Of a stretch of 64,000 bases of DNA, positions 34,479-42,794 are shown piece by piece. Under the pieces are notes generated by a model. That model did not search any database and had not been told where the DNA came from. It was given only the letters and a program-made list of their open reading frames with translations. Position 1 is the first letter of the stretch, and each line of letters begins with the position of its first letter. Made by a program: the position numbers and the translations under genes. Source of the stretch: Stutzerimonas azotifigens DSM 17556. GTDB lineage: Bacteria; Pseudomonadota; Gammaproteobacteria; Pseudomonadales; Pseudomonadaceae. The stretch spans positions 1 through 64,000 of the forward strand of contig NZ_AUDU01000028.1 of assembly GCF_000425625.1 (NCBI RefSeq), written 5' to 3'.

Positions 34479-34743
34479 GACCGAGCCGCGCAGGCAGCAC
34501 CGCGCTTTTCCCTTCTCCCCCGGGAGAAGGTGACCCGCAGGGCCGGATGAGGGCAAAGGCTCCGAGCCGCCAAGCCCTCGGCCCTCTCCCGGAGGGAGAG
34601 GGGGTTCGTCCGGCGTCGGACCGAGCCACGCAGGCAGCGCCGCGCTTTTCCCTTCTCCCCCGGGAGAAGGTGGCCCGCAGGGCCGGATGAGGGCCAAAGG
34701 CCCCGAGCCGCCAAGCCCTCGGCCCTCTCCCGGAGGGAGAGGG
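34479..34743. repeat. 140-bp tandem duplication of intergenic repeats
   Basis: Two copies with a period of 140 bp (landmark CGCGCTTTTCCCTTCTCCCC at 34501 and 34641). Each contains CTCCCCCGGGAGAAGG with (T)GACCCGCAGGGCCGGATGAG, and then CTCTCCCGGAGGGAGAG. The whole gene-free stretch is 34309-34783, between the mrpE-like gene and the first siderophore receptor gene. Confidence 0.75.
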
Positions 34744-34783
34744 GAGTGGTTGGATGCGGCGCCTCGGGAGGCCGCTTCGCCTC

Positions 34784-37003
34784 TTAAAAACGATATTTCG
34801 CCGAAGCGGTGACGCTGCGTGGCGCGCCGTAGGTCAGGGCGCCGTAGGCGTCGAAGAGGTCGAAGTACTTCTCGTCCGTCAGGTTGTCGACGTTCAACTG
34901 AGCGGACAGGTTGTCGGTGACGTCGTAACGCGCCATCAGGCTGACCAGCGCGTAGGCGTCCTGCTCGATCTTCTCGCTGTTGCCCGCCGGGTTGGTGGCA
35001 TAGGTGTAAACGCTGTCCTGCCAGTTCACCCCGCCGCCGACCGTCAGCTTGTTGAGCGCACCGGGCAGGCGATAGGTGGTGAAGGCGCGTACCAGCTTGG
35101 TCGGGTAGCGGGTGTTGGCATCGTTGCCGTCGGCATCCTCGACGTCGAACTGGGTGTAGCCGGCGGCAAGGTTCCAGCCCGGCGCCAGCTCGCCGGAGAC
35201 CTCCAGCTCGAAACCCTTGCTGGTGACGTCGCTGGCCTCGTAGGCGAACTCACCCAGGGTGCCTGGAATGACCACGCCGGTGCTCTGGCCCAAACCATCC
35301 TGCTTGATCTGGAAGATCGCCGCGGTGGCATTCAGGCGGCCTTCGAAGAACTCGGCCTTCAGGCCGGTCTCATAGCTTTCTCCGACGATGGGGGCCAACT
35401 GCCGACGGTTGATGTCGCGAACCGACTGCGGCAGGAAGATTTCCGTGTAGCTGGCGTAGGCAGAGAGGTTTTCGGTGAGGTCGTAGACGATTCCCGCGTA
35501 AGGTGTCAGTTCGTGCTCGTCGACACGTGAAGGACTGTCGAACGGCGCATCGTCGGTGTTCTTCTCGTAGCGGCTGTCCCGCGCACCGACGATGAGCTTG
35601 AGGTCGTCGGTCAGGTGCAGGCGCGTCGCCGCGTACAGGCCCTTCTGCGTGGTTTCGCCGTAGCTGTACGGCGCCCGCCCGCTCCAGATCGGCGCCGGGA
35701 AGTGGCCGTTGTAGCCGTCGAAATCCGGAATACCCTGGAAGCCCGTCAGGGCCATGCGCGAGTCGGCATCGAAGTCCTGCTCGCTGTAGACGTAGCCGAA
35801 GGCCAGTTCATGGTCGCGGCCGAACAGCGCGACCGGGCCGTTGAAGCGGATGCTGTAGTCGTCCTGGACGGTCCGGGTCTTGTACGAGCCCGGAAAGGTG
35901 CTCATAGGCACGGCGCCGGTCCTGTCCGGATTGCCGGATACGTAGAACAGGTAGGAATCGCCGTCACGCTCGCCGCGGTTGTAGCCGAGGCTGGCCTGCC
36001 AGCCATTGGCGAAGCTGTGGTCCAGGTTGACGAAGTAGGTCTCGTAACTGCTGTCCCACTTGCTCCAGTCGGCGGACGAGGTCTTGGAACGGCTCCAGTC
36101 GGTGCGGCTGCCGTCGGCATACCAGATCGGCAAGCCGCCCCACATCGGCGAATCGGATTTGCTTTCCTGGCGGCTCAGGCCAAACCACAGGGTGGTGTCG
36201 GGGGTCAGGTCGATGTCCATGGTGCCGTACAGGGTTTCGCGGCGGTTGCCGTGCAGGTCGACCCAGCTGTCGCTGTCATTGAACTCGCCGACAAGCCGCG
36301 CACGGACGGTGCCGGCCTCGTTCAGCGCCATGGATACGTCGCCCAGGGTGCCGTAGGTATCCCAGGTGCCGGCGCTGAGCTCCACCGAGCCAGTCAGTTC
36401 GCGGCTGCTGGCGCGCTTGCGCACCAGGTTGAGGGAGGCGGAGGGGTCGCCGGCGCCGGCCATCAGGCCATTGGCGCCGCGCACCACTTCCACGCGGTCG
36501 TACATCGCCAGGCTGCTGAAGATTTCCCCCGAGCTCCAGGGCTGCTCCCAGATGGTCGGCACGCCATCGATCATCAGGGCATTGATCTCGAAACCGCGGG
36601 CATTGAACTGCGCGCGGTTGGTTTCATAGCGGTTCACCGACACGCCGGTGGTGTTGTTGACCACGTCGAGGATGGTCCGCAGGTCCTGGTCCTCGATGCG
36701 CTGTTGGGTCACCACGGTGACCGACTGCGGCGTCTCGCGCAGGGGCAGGTTCAGCGGCGTGGCGGTTCGCGCGGCGCCGGTCGTGTACGACCGGGTGCCC
36801 TCGGTGACGGACTGCTCGCGCTCGGCGGTGACCGTGACGGACTCCAGCATCACCGAACTGTCCGCCTCGGCGGCTTCGGCCTCCTGTGCCTGGGTGGGCA
36901 ATGCCGTGAAGGCGGCACCGACGGCCAGCATGTGGATGGCCAGCGCCAGCGGAGGCAGGCCAGCGACACGAACATTTGCATGAAGATCGGGAGAAAGGGA
37001 CAT
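34784..37003 (-). CDS. TonB-dependent siderophore receptor (FhuE/FpvA-like)
   Basis: The 739-residue outer-membrane receptor has a signal peptide ending near ALPTQAQ. A plug domain follows (PLRETPQSVTVVTQQRIEDQ, then NTTGVSVNRYETNRAQFNAR). The RVEVVRGANGLMAGAGDPSA motif is diagnostic of TonB siderophore receptors. A 22-strand barrel ends in SVTASAKYRF with terminal Phe. It resembles receptors for ferric-coprogen/pyoverdine-type hydroxamates, but the exact ligand is not deducible. No TonB-independent signalling extension is present. A Fur-like palindrome lies 29-43 bp upstream of the start. Siderophore synthesis genes are not in the window, so it may serve xenosiderophores. Confidence 0.88.
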   Translation of the reverse strand: MSLSPDLHANVRVAGLPPLALAIHMLAVGAAFTALPTQAQEAEAAEADSSVMLESVTVTAEREQSVTEGTRSYTTGAARTATPLNLPLRETPQSVTVVTQQRIEDQDLRTILDVVNNTTGVSVNRYETNRAQFNARGFEINALMIDGVPTIWEQPWSSGEIFSSLAMYDRVEVVRGANGLMAGAGDPSASLNLVRKRASSRELTGSVELSAGTWDTYGTLGDVSMALNEAGTVRARLVGEFNDSDSWVDLHGNRRETLYGTMDIDLTPDTTLWFGLSRQESKSDSPMWGGLPIWYADGSRTDWSRSKTSSADWSKWDSSYETYFVNLDHSFANGWQASLGYNRGERDGDSYLFYVSGNPDRTGAVPMSTFPGSYKTRTVQDDYSIRFNGPVALFGRDHELAFGYVYSEQDFDADSRMALTGFQGIPDFDGYNGHFPAPIWSGRAPYSYGETTQKGLYAATRLHLTDDLKLIVGARDSRYEKNTDDAPFDSPSRVDEHELTPYAGIVYDLTENLSAYASYTEIFLPQSVRDINRRQLAPIVGESYETGLKAEFFEGRLNATAAIFQIKQDGLGQSTGVVIPGTLGEFAYEASDVTSKGFELEVSGELAPGWNLAAGYTQFDVEDADGNDANTRYPTKLVRAFTTYRLPGALNKLTVGGGVNWQDSVYTYATNPAGNSEKIEQDAYALVSLMARYDVTDNLSAQLNVDNLTDEKYFDLFDAYGALTYGAPRSVTASAKYRF

Positions 37004-37031
37004 GAGCCAGCCTCATTAGAGAGAATGCGTC

Positions 37032-37046
37032 TGCGAATCGTTCGCA
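37032..37046 (-). promoter_or_regulatory. Fur-box-like palindrome upstream of the first receptor
   Basis: TGCGAATCGTTCGCA is a perfect inverted repeat (TGCGAA-TCG-TTCGCA). Compared with the 7-1-7 Fur pattern TGATAATnATTATCA it matches at 10 of 14 defined positions by my count. Its placement 29-43 bp upstream of the receptor start fits iron repression. Confidence 0.5.
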
Positions 37047-37660
37047 ATATACATACAGTCTCACCATCACAGAAGTCCTGCTTTCCCGAGCGGATGAAGC
37101 GTGTTCCCGCGTCATGGCTCACCCTCAGGCGCCTTTCGATAAGCCTTGCAGCGAAGCATTTCCTTGTCTGTGCGGCAGAAGGGCGAACAGCCGTCAGCTG
37201 TAGGTGCGAGCTTGCTCGCGAATCGCCCCTCGGACAGGTACAGGCCCGGGCCGCAGGCACAGCCTGCTCCTGCGGGTGTTCCGACCCAGCGCAAAGCCAC
37301 GCCACGCCCCCTTCTCCCGCCGGGAGAAGGGGCCCCGCCGGGCCGGATGAGGGAAGGCTTGCCCGCAAGCCGCTCCCCCCGCGCGTAGCCCGGCGCATCA
37401 CCTGCCAACACCCGAACAAACGCAATGCTCGACGCACGGCCAAGCGCAAGGCGAGTACCAGTTTCGGGGTAACAAGCACCAGTTCGGCTATGTGAAGTCC
37501 GTTTGGTGGCCAAGAACCAGCCGCACGCTGTTCGCGCTATCGATTGTTGGAAATCTTACCGAGCGAAGACGCTGATTCGGAGTTGGTTGCTCGAGGCCGA
37601 CCAGGCAACGTTGCGGGGCGCCGGTCAATTTCGGACGCCCTTTTTGTGCTCCGCCTTGTA
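37047..37660. repeat. Gene-free stretch with dispersed repeats
   Basis: No gene is seen. It holds GGTGCGAGCTTGCTCGCGAA (37204-37223), a GCAGGCACAGCCTGCTCC-type element (about 37253-37271), and CTTCTCCCGCCGGGAGAAGG followed by a GGCCGGATGAGG element (37311-37351). Their orientation is mixed. Confidence 0.65.
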
Positions 37661-37682
37661 AATACGAATTGTTATCGTTATT
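37661..37682 (+). promoter_or_regulatory. Fur-box-like AT-rich site upstream of the second receptor
   Basis: AATACGAATTGTTATCGTTA lies in a conspicuously AT-rich patch about 100 bp upstream of the second receptor gene. It matches one half of the Fur consensus well (GTTATCG versus ATTATCA) and the other half partly. Confidence 0.45.
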
Positions 37683-37781
37683 TTGCTGTTTTTTATCTGC
37701 GCACACTCCGCCAGCCGCATGGGTGTCCGTTGAAAAATAAGGCTAGCGGCCGACACCTCATAACCGACAAGGATCTCGAGC

Positions 37782-39908
37782 ATGACTGGTAGTAACACCG
37801 GGGGCATCAACACACGTGCTTCCTGGCAACGTGTCACTGGCGTCGCCCTGCTTTGCGCGCCGCTGGTTGCCGTCCCTCTGAGTGCGAGCGCACAAGAGGA
37901 AAGCAACGTGAGTGAGAAAGAGCCCTATCGCCTTGCGCCAATTATCGTCAACGCTCAGGCCGCTACAAACGATGACTCGAATACGGTAGTTGCCCAGGAG
38001 TTGTGGGTCGGCGGCAAGGTCCCCACCAGCATTCTCAATACACCCGCTTCTGTTTCGGTCATTACCGAAAAGGAAATCGCACAGCGCAGCGCCAGCACGA
38101 CGGAAGAGGTACTGCAATACACGCCTGGCGTCCTCACCGATTACTACGGCACCGATGACCGCAACGATTATTTCAAGATCCGAGGTTTCCAGGCCACGAC
38201 TTATCGTGACGGGCTGACCCTGGGCTCGATGCGAGGCGTTCGCGAGGAGCCTTTCGCCTATGAGCGCGTCGAGGTTCTGCGCGGGGCCAACTCCACGCTC
38301 TTCGGCCCGGCAGATCCTGGCGGTTCAGTGAACTTCGTGACCAAGAAACCGCGCTTCGAGCGGTTCGGCCAGGGCTATGTCACCTACGGCTCCTTCGACC
38401 ATGTCGAGTCCGGCATCGACGTGGGCGATTCGCTGAACGAAGAGCAGACGCTGGCGTATCGCTTCACCGGCAAGATTCAGGACAGCGACCGCGAGTACGA
38501 CCATTCGCAGGACGATAACAAGTTCATCATGGGCGGCCTGACCTGGGCACCGACGGCCTTCACCTCGGCCACCGTGATTCTGGATTACCTCAATACCGAA
38601 AGCTCGCCCAACAGCGGTGGCTATCCGCTGGACAGGGAATACGACCGTAGCAAGTTCTATGGCGAGCCGGACTACAACTTCCATGACGTCGAGCGCACCA
38701 GCATCAGCGGCAACTTCACCCATGATTTCGACAACGGCTTCGTTCTTCGCAGCAATCTGCGCTACAGCGAACTGACCGATGATTTCGGCTACGTTTACCT
38801 GAGCGACTCCTCCGGGCGTACGGGTACCATGGTCAACCGTTGGATCTTTGGTACGGACAACGAAGCCGAGGAGCTCAACGGCAACCTGATGCTGCAATAC
38901 GACGCCCGCTTCGAGAACATCGACAGCAGCACGATCGCAGGTGTGGAATATCGCGACGCATCGACCGAGGACAAGTCGGTATCAGCACTGACGGCACCGA
39001 TTGATGTCGCCAACCCGGTGTACAGCGGTGCGCCGACCGGGGTGGCGCCTTACAGCCACAATAAACAGGACTACACCACCAAGGCAGTGTTCCTGCAGCA
39101 GAACCTGTCCTTCTACGAGCGGTTCATCGTCACGGCCGGTGTACGCAACGACTCCATGGATCTCTCCAGCACCGATATTTCCGGAGTCAAGGCCTCGGAT
39201 AATTTCTCCGAAACCTCATTCCGCGGTGCACTGACCTATATCGTCAATGACGAAATCTCCACCTATGTCAGCATGGTGGAATCCGTCGCACCGCCCACGA
39301 TCGGTGTCACTCCGGAGCGCGGCAAACAGTACGAGCTGGGCGTGAAGTATGCGCCCATGGGTATGAATGCGCTGTTTTCGGCAGCCATCTACGACCTGAC
39401 CCAGGAAGACATCACCATTGCCGTCGTGCAGCCCAATGGCAGCATCGAGCGGGAAACCATAGGCGAGTCGAGGGTGCGCGGTCTCGATCTGGAAGCCAAG
39501 GCTGAACTGACCGAGAACCTGAGTGTGATCGGTGGCTACTCCTACATGGAGTCGGAAGTCCTTCGTGGCACCTTGCGTACCGGGGCATCGCTCAAGGGGA
39601 AGGAGTTCACCGCCGCTCCTGAGCATTCCGCTTCACTCTGGGGCTACTACGCCCTGCCAGGCACGAACATGAGCGTTGGCCTTGGTGCCCGCTACATCGG
39701 CGCCTACTACTTCGACGCCGTCAACAGCGCCAAAAGCGACGCGACTACACTCTTCGATGCCGCATTCAACTATCAGCTCGCCAAGGGAACGGATCTTGCT
39801 GTCAATGTCAGCAACCTGCTGGACGAGCAGCACGTGGTTGGATCCGGTACTGCGGACTACTACAACCCTGGCCGCGAAATTACGGCGAAGGTGAGTTACA
39901 GCTGGTAA
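37782..39908 (+). CDS. TonB-dependent siderophore receptor (FhuA/ferrichrome-type)
   Basis: The 708-residue outer-membrane receptor has a signal peptide ending near PLSASAQEES. The plug domain includes VPTSILNTPASVSVITEKEI and EVLQYTPGVLTDYYGTDDRN, with the motif RVEVLRGANSTLFGPADPGG. The barrel ends in GREITAKVSYSW, with a terminal aromatic residue. Ferrichrome-type receptors (FhuA, FoxA) share VLQYTPGV and LFGPADPGGSVN. The ATG follows AAGGATCTCGAGC. It is a single gene. Its terminator palindrome has been split by an IS481-like element. Confidence 0.88.
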   Translation: MTGSNTGGINTRASWQRVTGVALLCAPLVAVPLSASAQEESNVSEKEPYRLAPIIVNAQAATNDDSNTVVAQELWVGGKVPTSILNTPASVSVITEKEIAQRSASTTEEVLQYTPGVLTDYYGTDDRNDYFKIRGFQATTYRDGLTLGSMRGVREEPFAYERVEVLRGANSTLFGPADPGGSVNFVTKKPRFERFGQGYVTYGSFDHVESGIDVGDSLNEEQTLAYRFTGKIQDSDREYDHSQDDNKFIMGGLTWAPTAFTSATVILDYLNTESSPNSGGYPLDREYDRSKFYGEPDYNFHDVERTSISGNFTHDFDNGFVLRSNLRYSELTDDFGYVYLSDSSGRTGTMVNRWIFGTDNEAEELNGNLMLQYDARFENIDSSTIAGVEYRDASTEDKSVSALTAPIDVANPVYSGAPTGVAPYSHNKQDYTTKAVFLQQNLSFYERFIVTAGVRNDSMDLSSTDISGVKASDNFSETSFRGALTYIVNDEISTYVSMVESVAPPTIGVTPERGKQYELGVKYAPMGMNALFSAAIYDLTQEDITIAVVQPNGSIERETIGESRVRGLDLEAKAELTENLSVIGGYSYMESEVLRGTLRTGASLKGKEFTAAPEHSASLWGYYALPGTNMSVGLGARYIGAYYFDAVNSAKSDATTLFDAAFNYQLAKGTDLAVNVSNLLDEQHVVGSGTADYYNPGREITAKVSYSW

Positions 39909-39935
39909 GTTTTTTTCGGCGCCACAGCGTTATTA

Positions 39936-39956
39936 GACGAATAAAACCGGCCTAGG
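39936..39956. terminator. Left half of a bidirectional terminator split by an IS (right half at 40981-41001)
   Basis: The arm GACGAATAAAACCGG is followed by CCTAGG, and the exact reverse complement follows the IS at 40981-41001. Removing the IS and one CCTAGG restores a perfect 36-bp palindrome, A-rich on one side, T-rich on the other with a GC core, 28 bp after the receptor stop. This is the form of a bidirectional rho-independent terminator. Confidence 0.75.
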
Positions 39957-40898
39957 TGTGTAAACCCAGTACGTTGTTCAGTGGAAGTGGAGCGCGACTA
40001 ATGAGAGGCTGGTAACCGAGGCTGGCATGAGGCCTGTGCCAGTTGTATCGGTGTAGCCACGGCAGCAGATGGGCGGCGCGTTGCTCGGAGTTTTCGTAGC
40101 TGCGTGCGTATGCCCACTCGCGCAAGCTGGTTTGGATGAAGCGTTCGGCCTTGCCATTGGTGCGAGGCGTGTAGGGTTTGGTCCAGAGATGGCGCAAGCC
40201 AAGTCTGCGCACCAAGCGGCGGAAGCGCTTGGAGCGGTAGCAGGTGCCGTTGTCGGTCATGATGCGAGCAACCCGTATCCCGAGGCCTCGGTAGTAGCGC
40301 AGCGCTTGAAGAAGCGCGCCGCAGGCGCTGGTGCCACGCTCATCAGGATGCAGGGAGCTGAACGCTATTCGGCTGGCATCATCGATGGCCACATGGACGA
40401 ACTCCCAGCCGGCACCGTCCGAGCTCTGCTGGCGGTTGCCCGTCACGCGGTGGCCGGTTGGCAAAAGCGCCCCAGCTTCTTGATGTCCAGATGCAGCAGA
40501 TCGCCGGGCGTCGGGTATTCGTAGCGCAGCACCGGTGGTGCCGGCTCCAGTTCTGCTAGACGATGCAAACCGAGCTTTCTGAGGCAGCGCGCCACCGTGC
40601 TGACGGCCACGCCCAAGTCGTCGGCTATCTGTCGATAGGTCTTGCGCGCCCGACGCTGCGCGACAAGGCGATCAAGCAGAGAGTCTGGGGTGGCATGTGG
40701 GCAGAAGTGTGGTCGCGATGAGCGATCTTGCAGGCCAGCCTCACCTTCCTCCCGAAAACGCTTGAGCCATTTGTAGGCCGTTCGCACGCTTACGCCCGCA
40801 GCCTGCGCTGCCTCTTCGACACGCAAGCCTTGTTCGACACGCCGGACAAGAAGGGCTCGACCGCGAGGTGTAAGACGGGCATGTTTATGCAGGTTCAT
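39952..40898 (-). pseudogene. IS481-family transposase, frameshifted
   Basis: The two overlapping frames together make one transposase of about 310 residues. The first part (40443-40898) has the helix-turn-helix half: RVEEAAQAAGVSVRTAYKWL, then LQDRSSRP, then YRQIADDLGVAVSTVARCLR. The second part (39952-40464) has the rve integrase core: HVAIDDASRIAF, IMTDNGTCYRS, YTPRTNGKAERFIQTSLREW, giving the DDE residues. They join around GCTTTTGCC near 40455, where a one-base shift is needed to pass from LGRF to TGHRVTG. The stop codon TAG lies in the target duplication outside the element. A -1 slip at the four T residues cannot be excluded, but IS481 transposases are normally a single frame. Confidence 0.8.
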
Positions 40899-40980
40899 CC
40901 GGGGCTCCTAGAGGGCTTGGTTGGTCGCACTTCCAGAATTCCGGGAATGTCCCGGATGAACAACCTACTGAGAGATCACA
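39957..40980 (-). mobile_element. IS481-family insertion sequence, 1024 bp, with CCTAGG target duplication
   Basis: The ends are TGTGTAAACCCAGTACGTTG on the left and the complement of TGTGATCTCTCAGTAGGTTG on the right. These are imperfect inverted repeats sharing TGTG and CAGTA-GTTGTTCA. A 6-bp CCTAGG flanks both ends directly (39951-39956 and 40981-40986). IS481 itself is known to insert at NCTAGN with a 6-bp duplication, which matches exactly. The transposase reads on the minus strand and is interrupted by a frameshift. Confidence 0.88.
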
Positions 40981-41001
40981 CCTAGGCCGGTTTTATTCGT
41001 C

Positions 41002-41395
41002 TTTGCAGTAATAGTCTATGCGCGGACTCGAATTGCTATATGGCGAGGCGCTCCACGCCTTTCCCTTCTCCCGCCGGGAGAAGGTGGCCCGCAGGGCCGG
41101 ATGAGGGAAAGCTGCTCGCCAGCCCTCATCCCGGCCCTCTCCCGAACGGTGAGAGTATTGGGTCAGCGTCGGCACCTGTCGCCGTGCAGGCCCCAGTCGA
41201 TGTCCAAACCGCTCCTACTTGGAATATCCGTCACTCTCTCAGTGCCGACAGCAAATGCGCCGCATGGCTAGAGATCGACTGCCAGATTTCTGAGCACCTC
41301 TGCATGCTTTCTTCGCAAAGGGAGATATTCACACGACAGAATTTGTCGCCCTGTCATGCCACGCTCGCCATACCAAATCGCAGCGAGGCACGCCT
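41002..41395. repeat. Gene-free stretch with one dispersed repeat
   Basis: A CTTCTCCCGCCGGGAGAAGG plus GCCCGCAGGGCCGGATGAGG element lies at about 41067-41106, followed by a CGGCCCTCTCCCGAACGGTG element. Beyond 41200 the composition drops in GC and nothing is recognised until the zinc-ribbon gene. Confidence 0.6.
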
Positions 41396-41599
41396 ATGCC
41401 CATCCCGCCACCCGCAATGACACACACCTGCCGCAACTGTGGTTGGCGCACAATCACACGCCCTCGATCGGATGCGTTGATAGTGGGCCGCGACATTTTC
41501 AACCGTTGCCCCAGATGTGGCAGCCAGGAAATCAACGGACAGTTTCGGTCCAGCCCATCACAGGGCCTCCTTGGGCAACTGAAGCGAGTGTTTCATTGA
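41396..41599 (+). CDS. Small zinc-ribbon protein
   Basis: The 67-residue protein carries two Cys pairs, CRNCGW near residue 12 and CPRCGS near residue 38, in the spacing of a rubredoxin-knuckle zinc ribbon. A basic C-terminus follows (LGQLKRVFH). GAGGCACGCCT precedes the ATG at 41396; a second ATG (MTHTCRNCG) lies 21 bases in. It marks the left end of the lower-GC island and is 148 bp upstream of the WYL regulator gene on the same strand. It may bind DNA, RNA or a partner protein, but no family name is assigned. The Cys spacing makes chance coding unlikely. Confidence 0.6.
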   Translation: MPIPPPAMTHTCRNCGWRTITRPRSDALIVGRDIFNRCPRCGSQEINGQFRSSPSQGLLGQLKRVFH

Positions 41600-41691
41600 G
41601 AGGCGTGGCGCATGGCAGTCCGGCCAGAGCCACGGGCCGGCTTAAGGACGTTGCCAGGTAGCAAATAGCCATCAGGCAAGGTAGTCTCACC

Positions 41692-41709
41692 ATCGCGTGG
41701 TGCCGCGAT
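41692..41709. promoter_or_regulatory. Candidate operator of the WYL regulator
   Basis: ATCGCG-TGGTGC-CGCGAT is a perfect inverted repeat with 6-bp arms, 39-56 bp upstream of the WYL gene start. Autoregulation through such a palindrome is common for WYL/BrxR-type repressors. This assignment rests on position and symmetry alone. Confidence 0.4.
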
Positions 41710-41747
41710 ACTTGCGAACACGAAGTACGCTTACAAGGTAGTAACCG

Positions 41748-42794
41748 ATGTCCGAAGCAAAGGATACGCTGCTCAGGCTGTTCACCCTGTTGCGCCTGAT
41801 ACCCGAATATCCGAGATACATCTCCTCTCCCACATTGCAGGAAAAACTGCACGATCGTGGGTTCGCAGTAGATCTCCGCACCGTGCAGCGTGATCTGAAC
41901 CGGCTTTCCCAGCCCTTTTCGCTGATAAGCAAGAAGGTCGGTGGGCGTTATGAATGGAGCCTCAGCAAGGGTGCGCCACTCGACCTGAGGGACATGGAGC
42001 CCGCCACCGCGCTGGCGCTCTTCCTGGCTGAAAGCCACCTGAAGCCTCTGTTGCCGAAAAGCGTGCTCGACTTGTTGGGCCCTCAGTTCAACAGGGCGCG
42101 TAACTACCTGAGCGACCTGGACCAGAACGACTTCGCCCATTGGGCCCAACGTGTCCGCGCCATCCCCAACGGCAAGGCGCTACAACCGGCCCCGGTGACT
42201 GCCGCCGTCTGGCAAGAGGTTTCCACCGCCCTGCTGAAACGCAAACAATTGCGTGTCGACTACCTGAGCCGCAGCAAGGCCGAGTTGAAGCAACTGCTCA
42301 TTCATCCCGCCGGCCTGGTTTCACGCCACTCCATCAGCTACCTAATCGGCAGCGTCGATGGCTACGAGGACACGCGCCAATTTGCTCTGCAACGCATCCA
42401 GAACGCCGAATGCCTCGATATGGCAGCCCGCGAGCAATCCGACTTCGAGATCGATTATTACGTCCGGAACGGCGGCTTCAATAGCCCAGGCCCTGTAGAG
42501 GAGGTGGAACTGGTCGCCGATGTATCTCCGCAAATCGCGTGGCTGCTTAGAGAAACACCGCTGTGCCGTGAGCAGATCCTACAACCATTACCTGGAACGG
42601 ATTGGTGCCGCCTGACCGCTAGGACTCCAGATGACCTGCAAACCCTTTGGTGGGTATTTGGGCTCGGTGACAACATCCGGGTCCACGAACCCACTCATTG
42701 GATCGAGGCCATCCGAGCCAGGCGTGAGGGCATGGCCAAACTCTACCAGCAGCCCAACACGCCCCTAGTAGATGCCTGTCAGGAGACTTTATGA
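41748..42794 (+). CDS. WYL-domain transcriptional regulator
   Basis: The 348-residue protein has an N-terminal winged helix-turn-helix (ISSPTLQEKLHDRGFAVDLR, then TVQRDLNRLSQPF). A middle WYL domain follows, with the ligand-binding strand region KQLRVDYLSRSKAELKQLLI, HPAGLVSRHSISYLIGSVDG and RQFALQRIQNAE. The C-terminal part is a WCX-like extension (ELVADVSPQIAWLL). WYL proteins sense nucleic-acid or nucleotide signals and frequently control phage-defence islands (BrxR, CapW). AAGGTAG precedes the ATG. The stop overlaps the next gene start (ATGA), so it is co-translated with the unknown protein downstream. Confidence 0.88.
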   Translation: MSEAKDTLLRLFTLLRLIPEYPRYISSPTLQEKLHDRGFAVDLRTVQRDLNRLSQPFSLISKKVGGRYEWSLSKGAPLDLRDMEPATALALFLAESHLKPLLPKSVLDLLGPQFNRARNYLSDLDQNDFAHWAQRVRAIPNGKALQPAPVTAAVWQEVSTALLKRKQLRVDYLSRSKAELKQLLIHPAGLVSRHSISYLIGSVDGYEDTRQFALQRIQNAECLDMAAREQSDFEIDYYVRNGGFNSPGPVEEVELVADVSPQIAWLLRETPLCREQILQPLPGTDWCRLTARTPDDLQTLWWVFGLGDNIRVHEPTHWIEAIRARREGMAKLYQQPNTPLVDACQETL

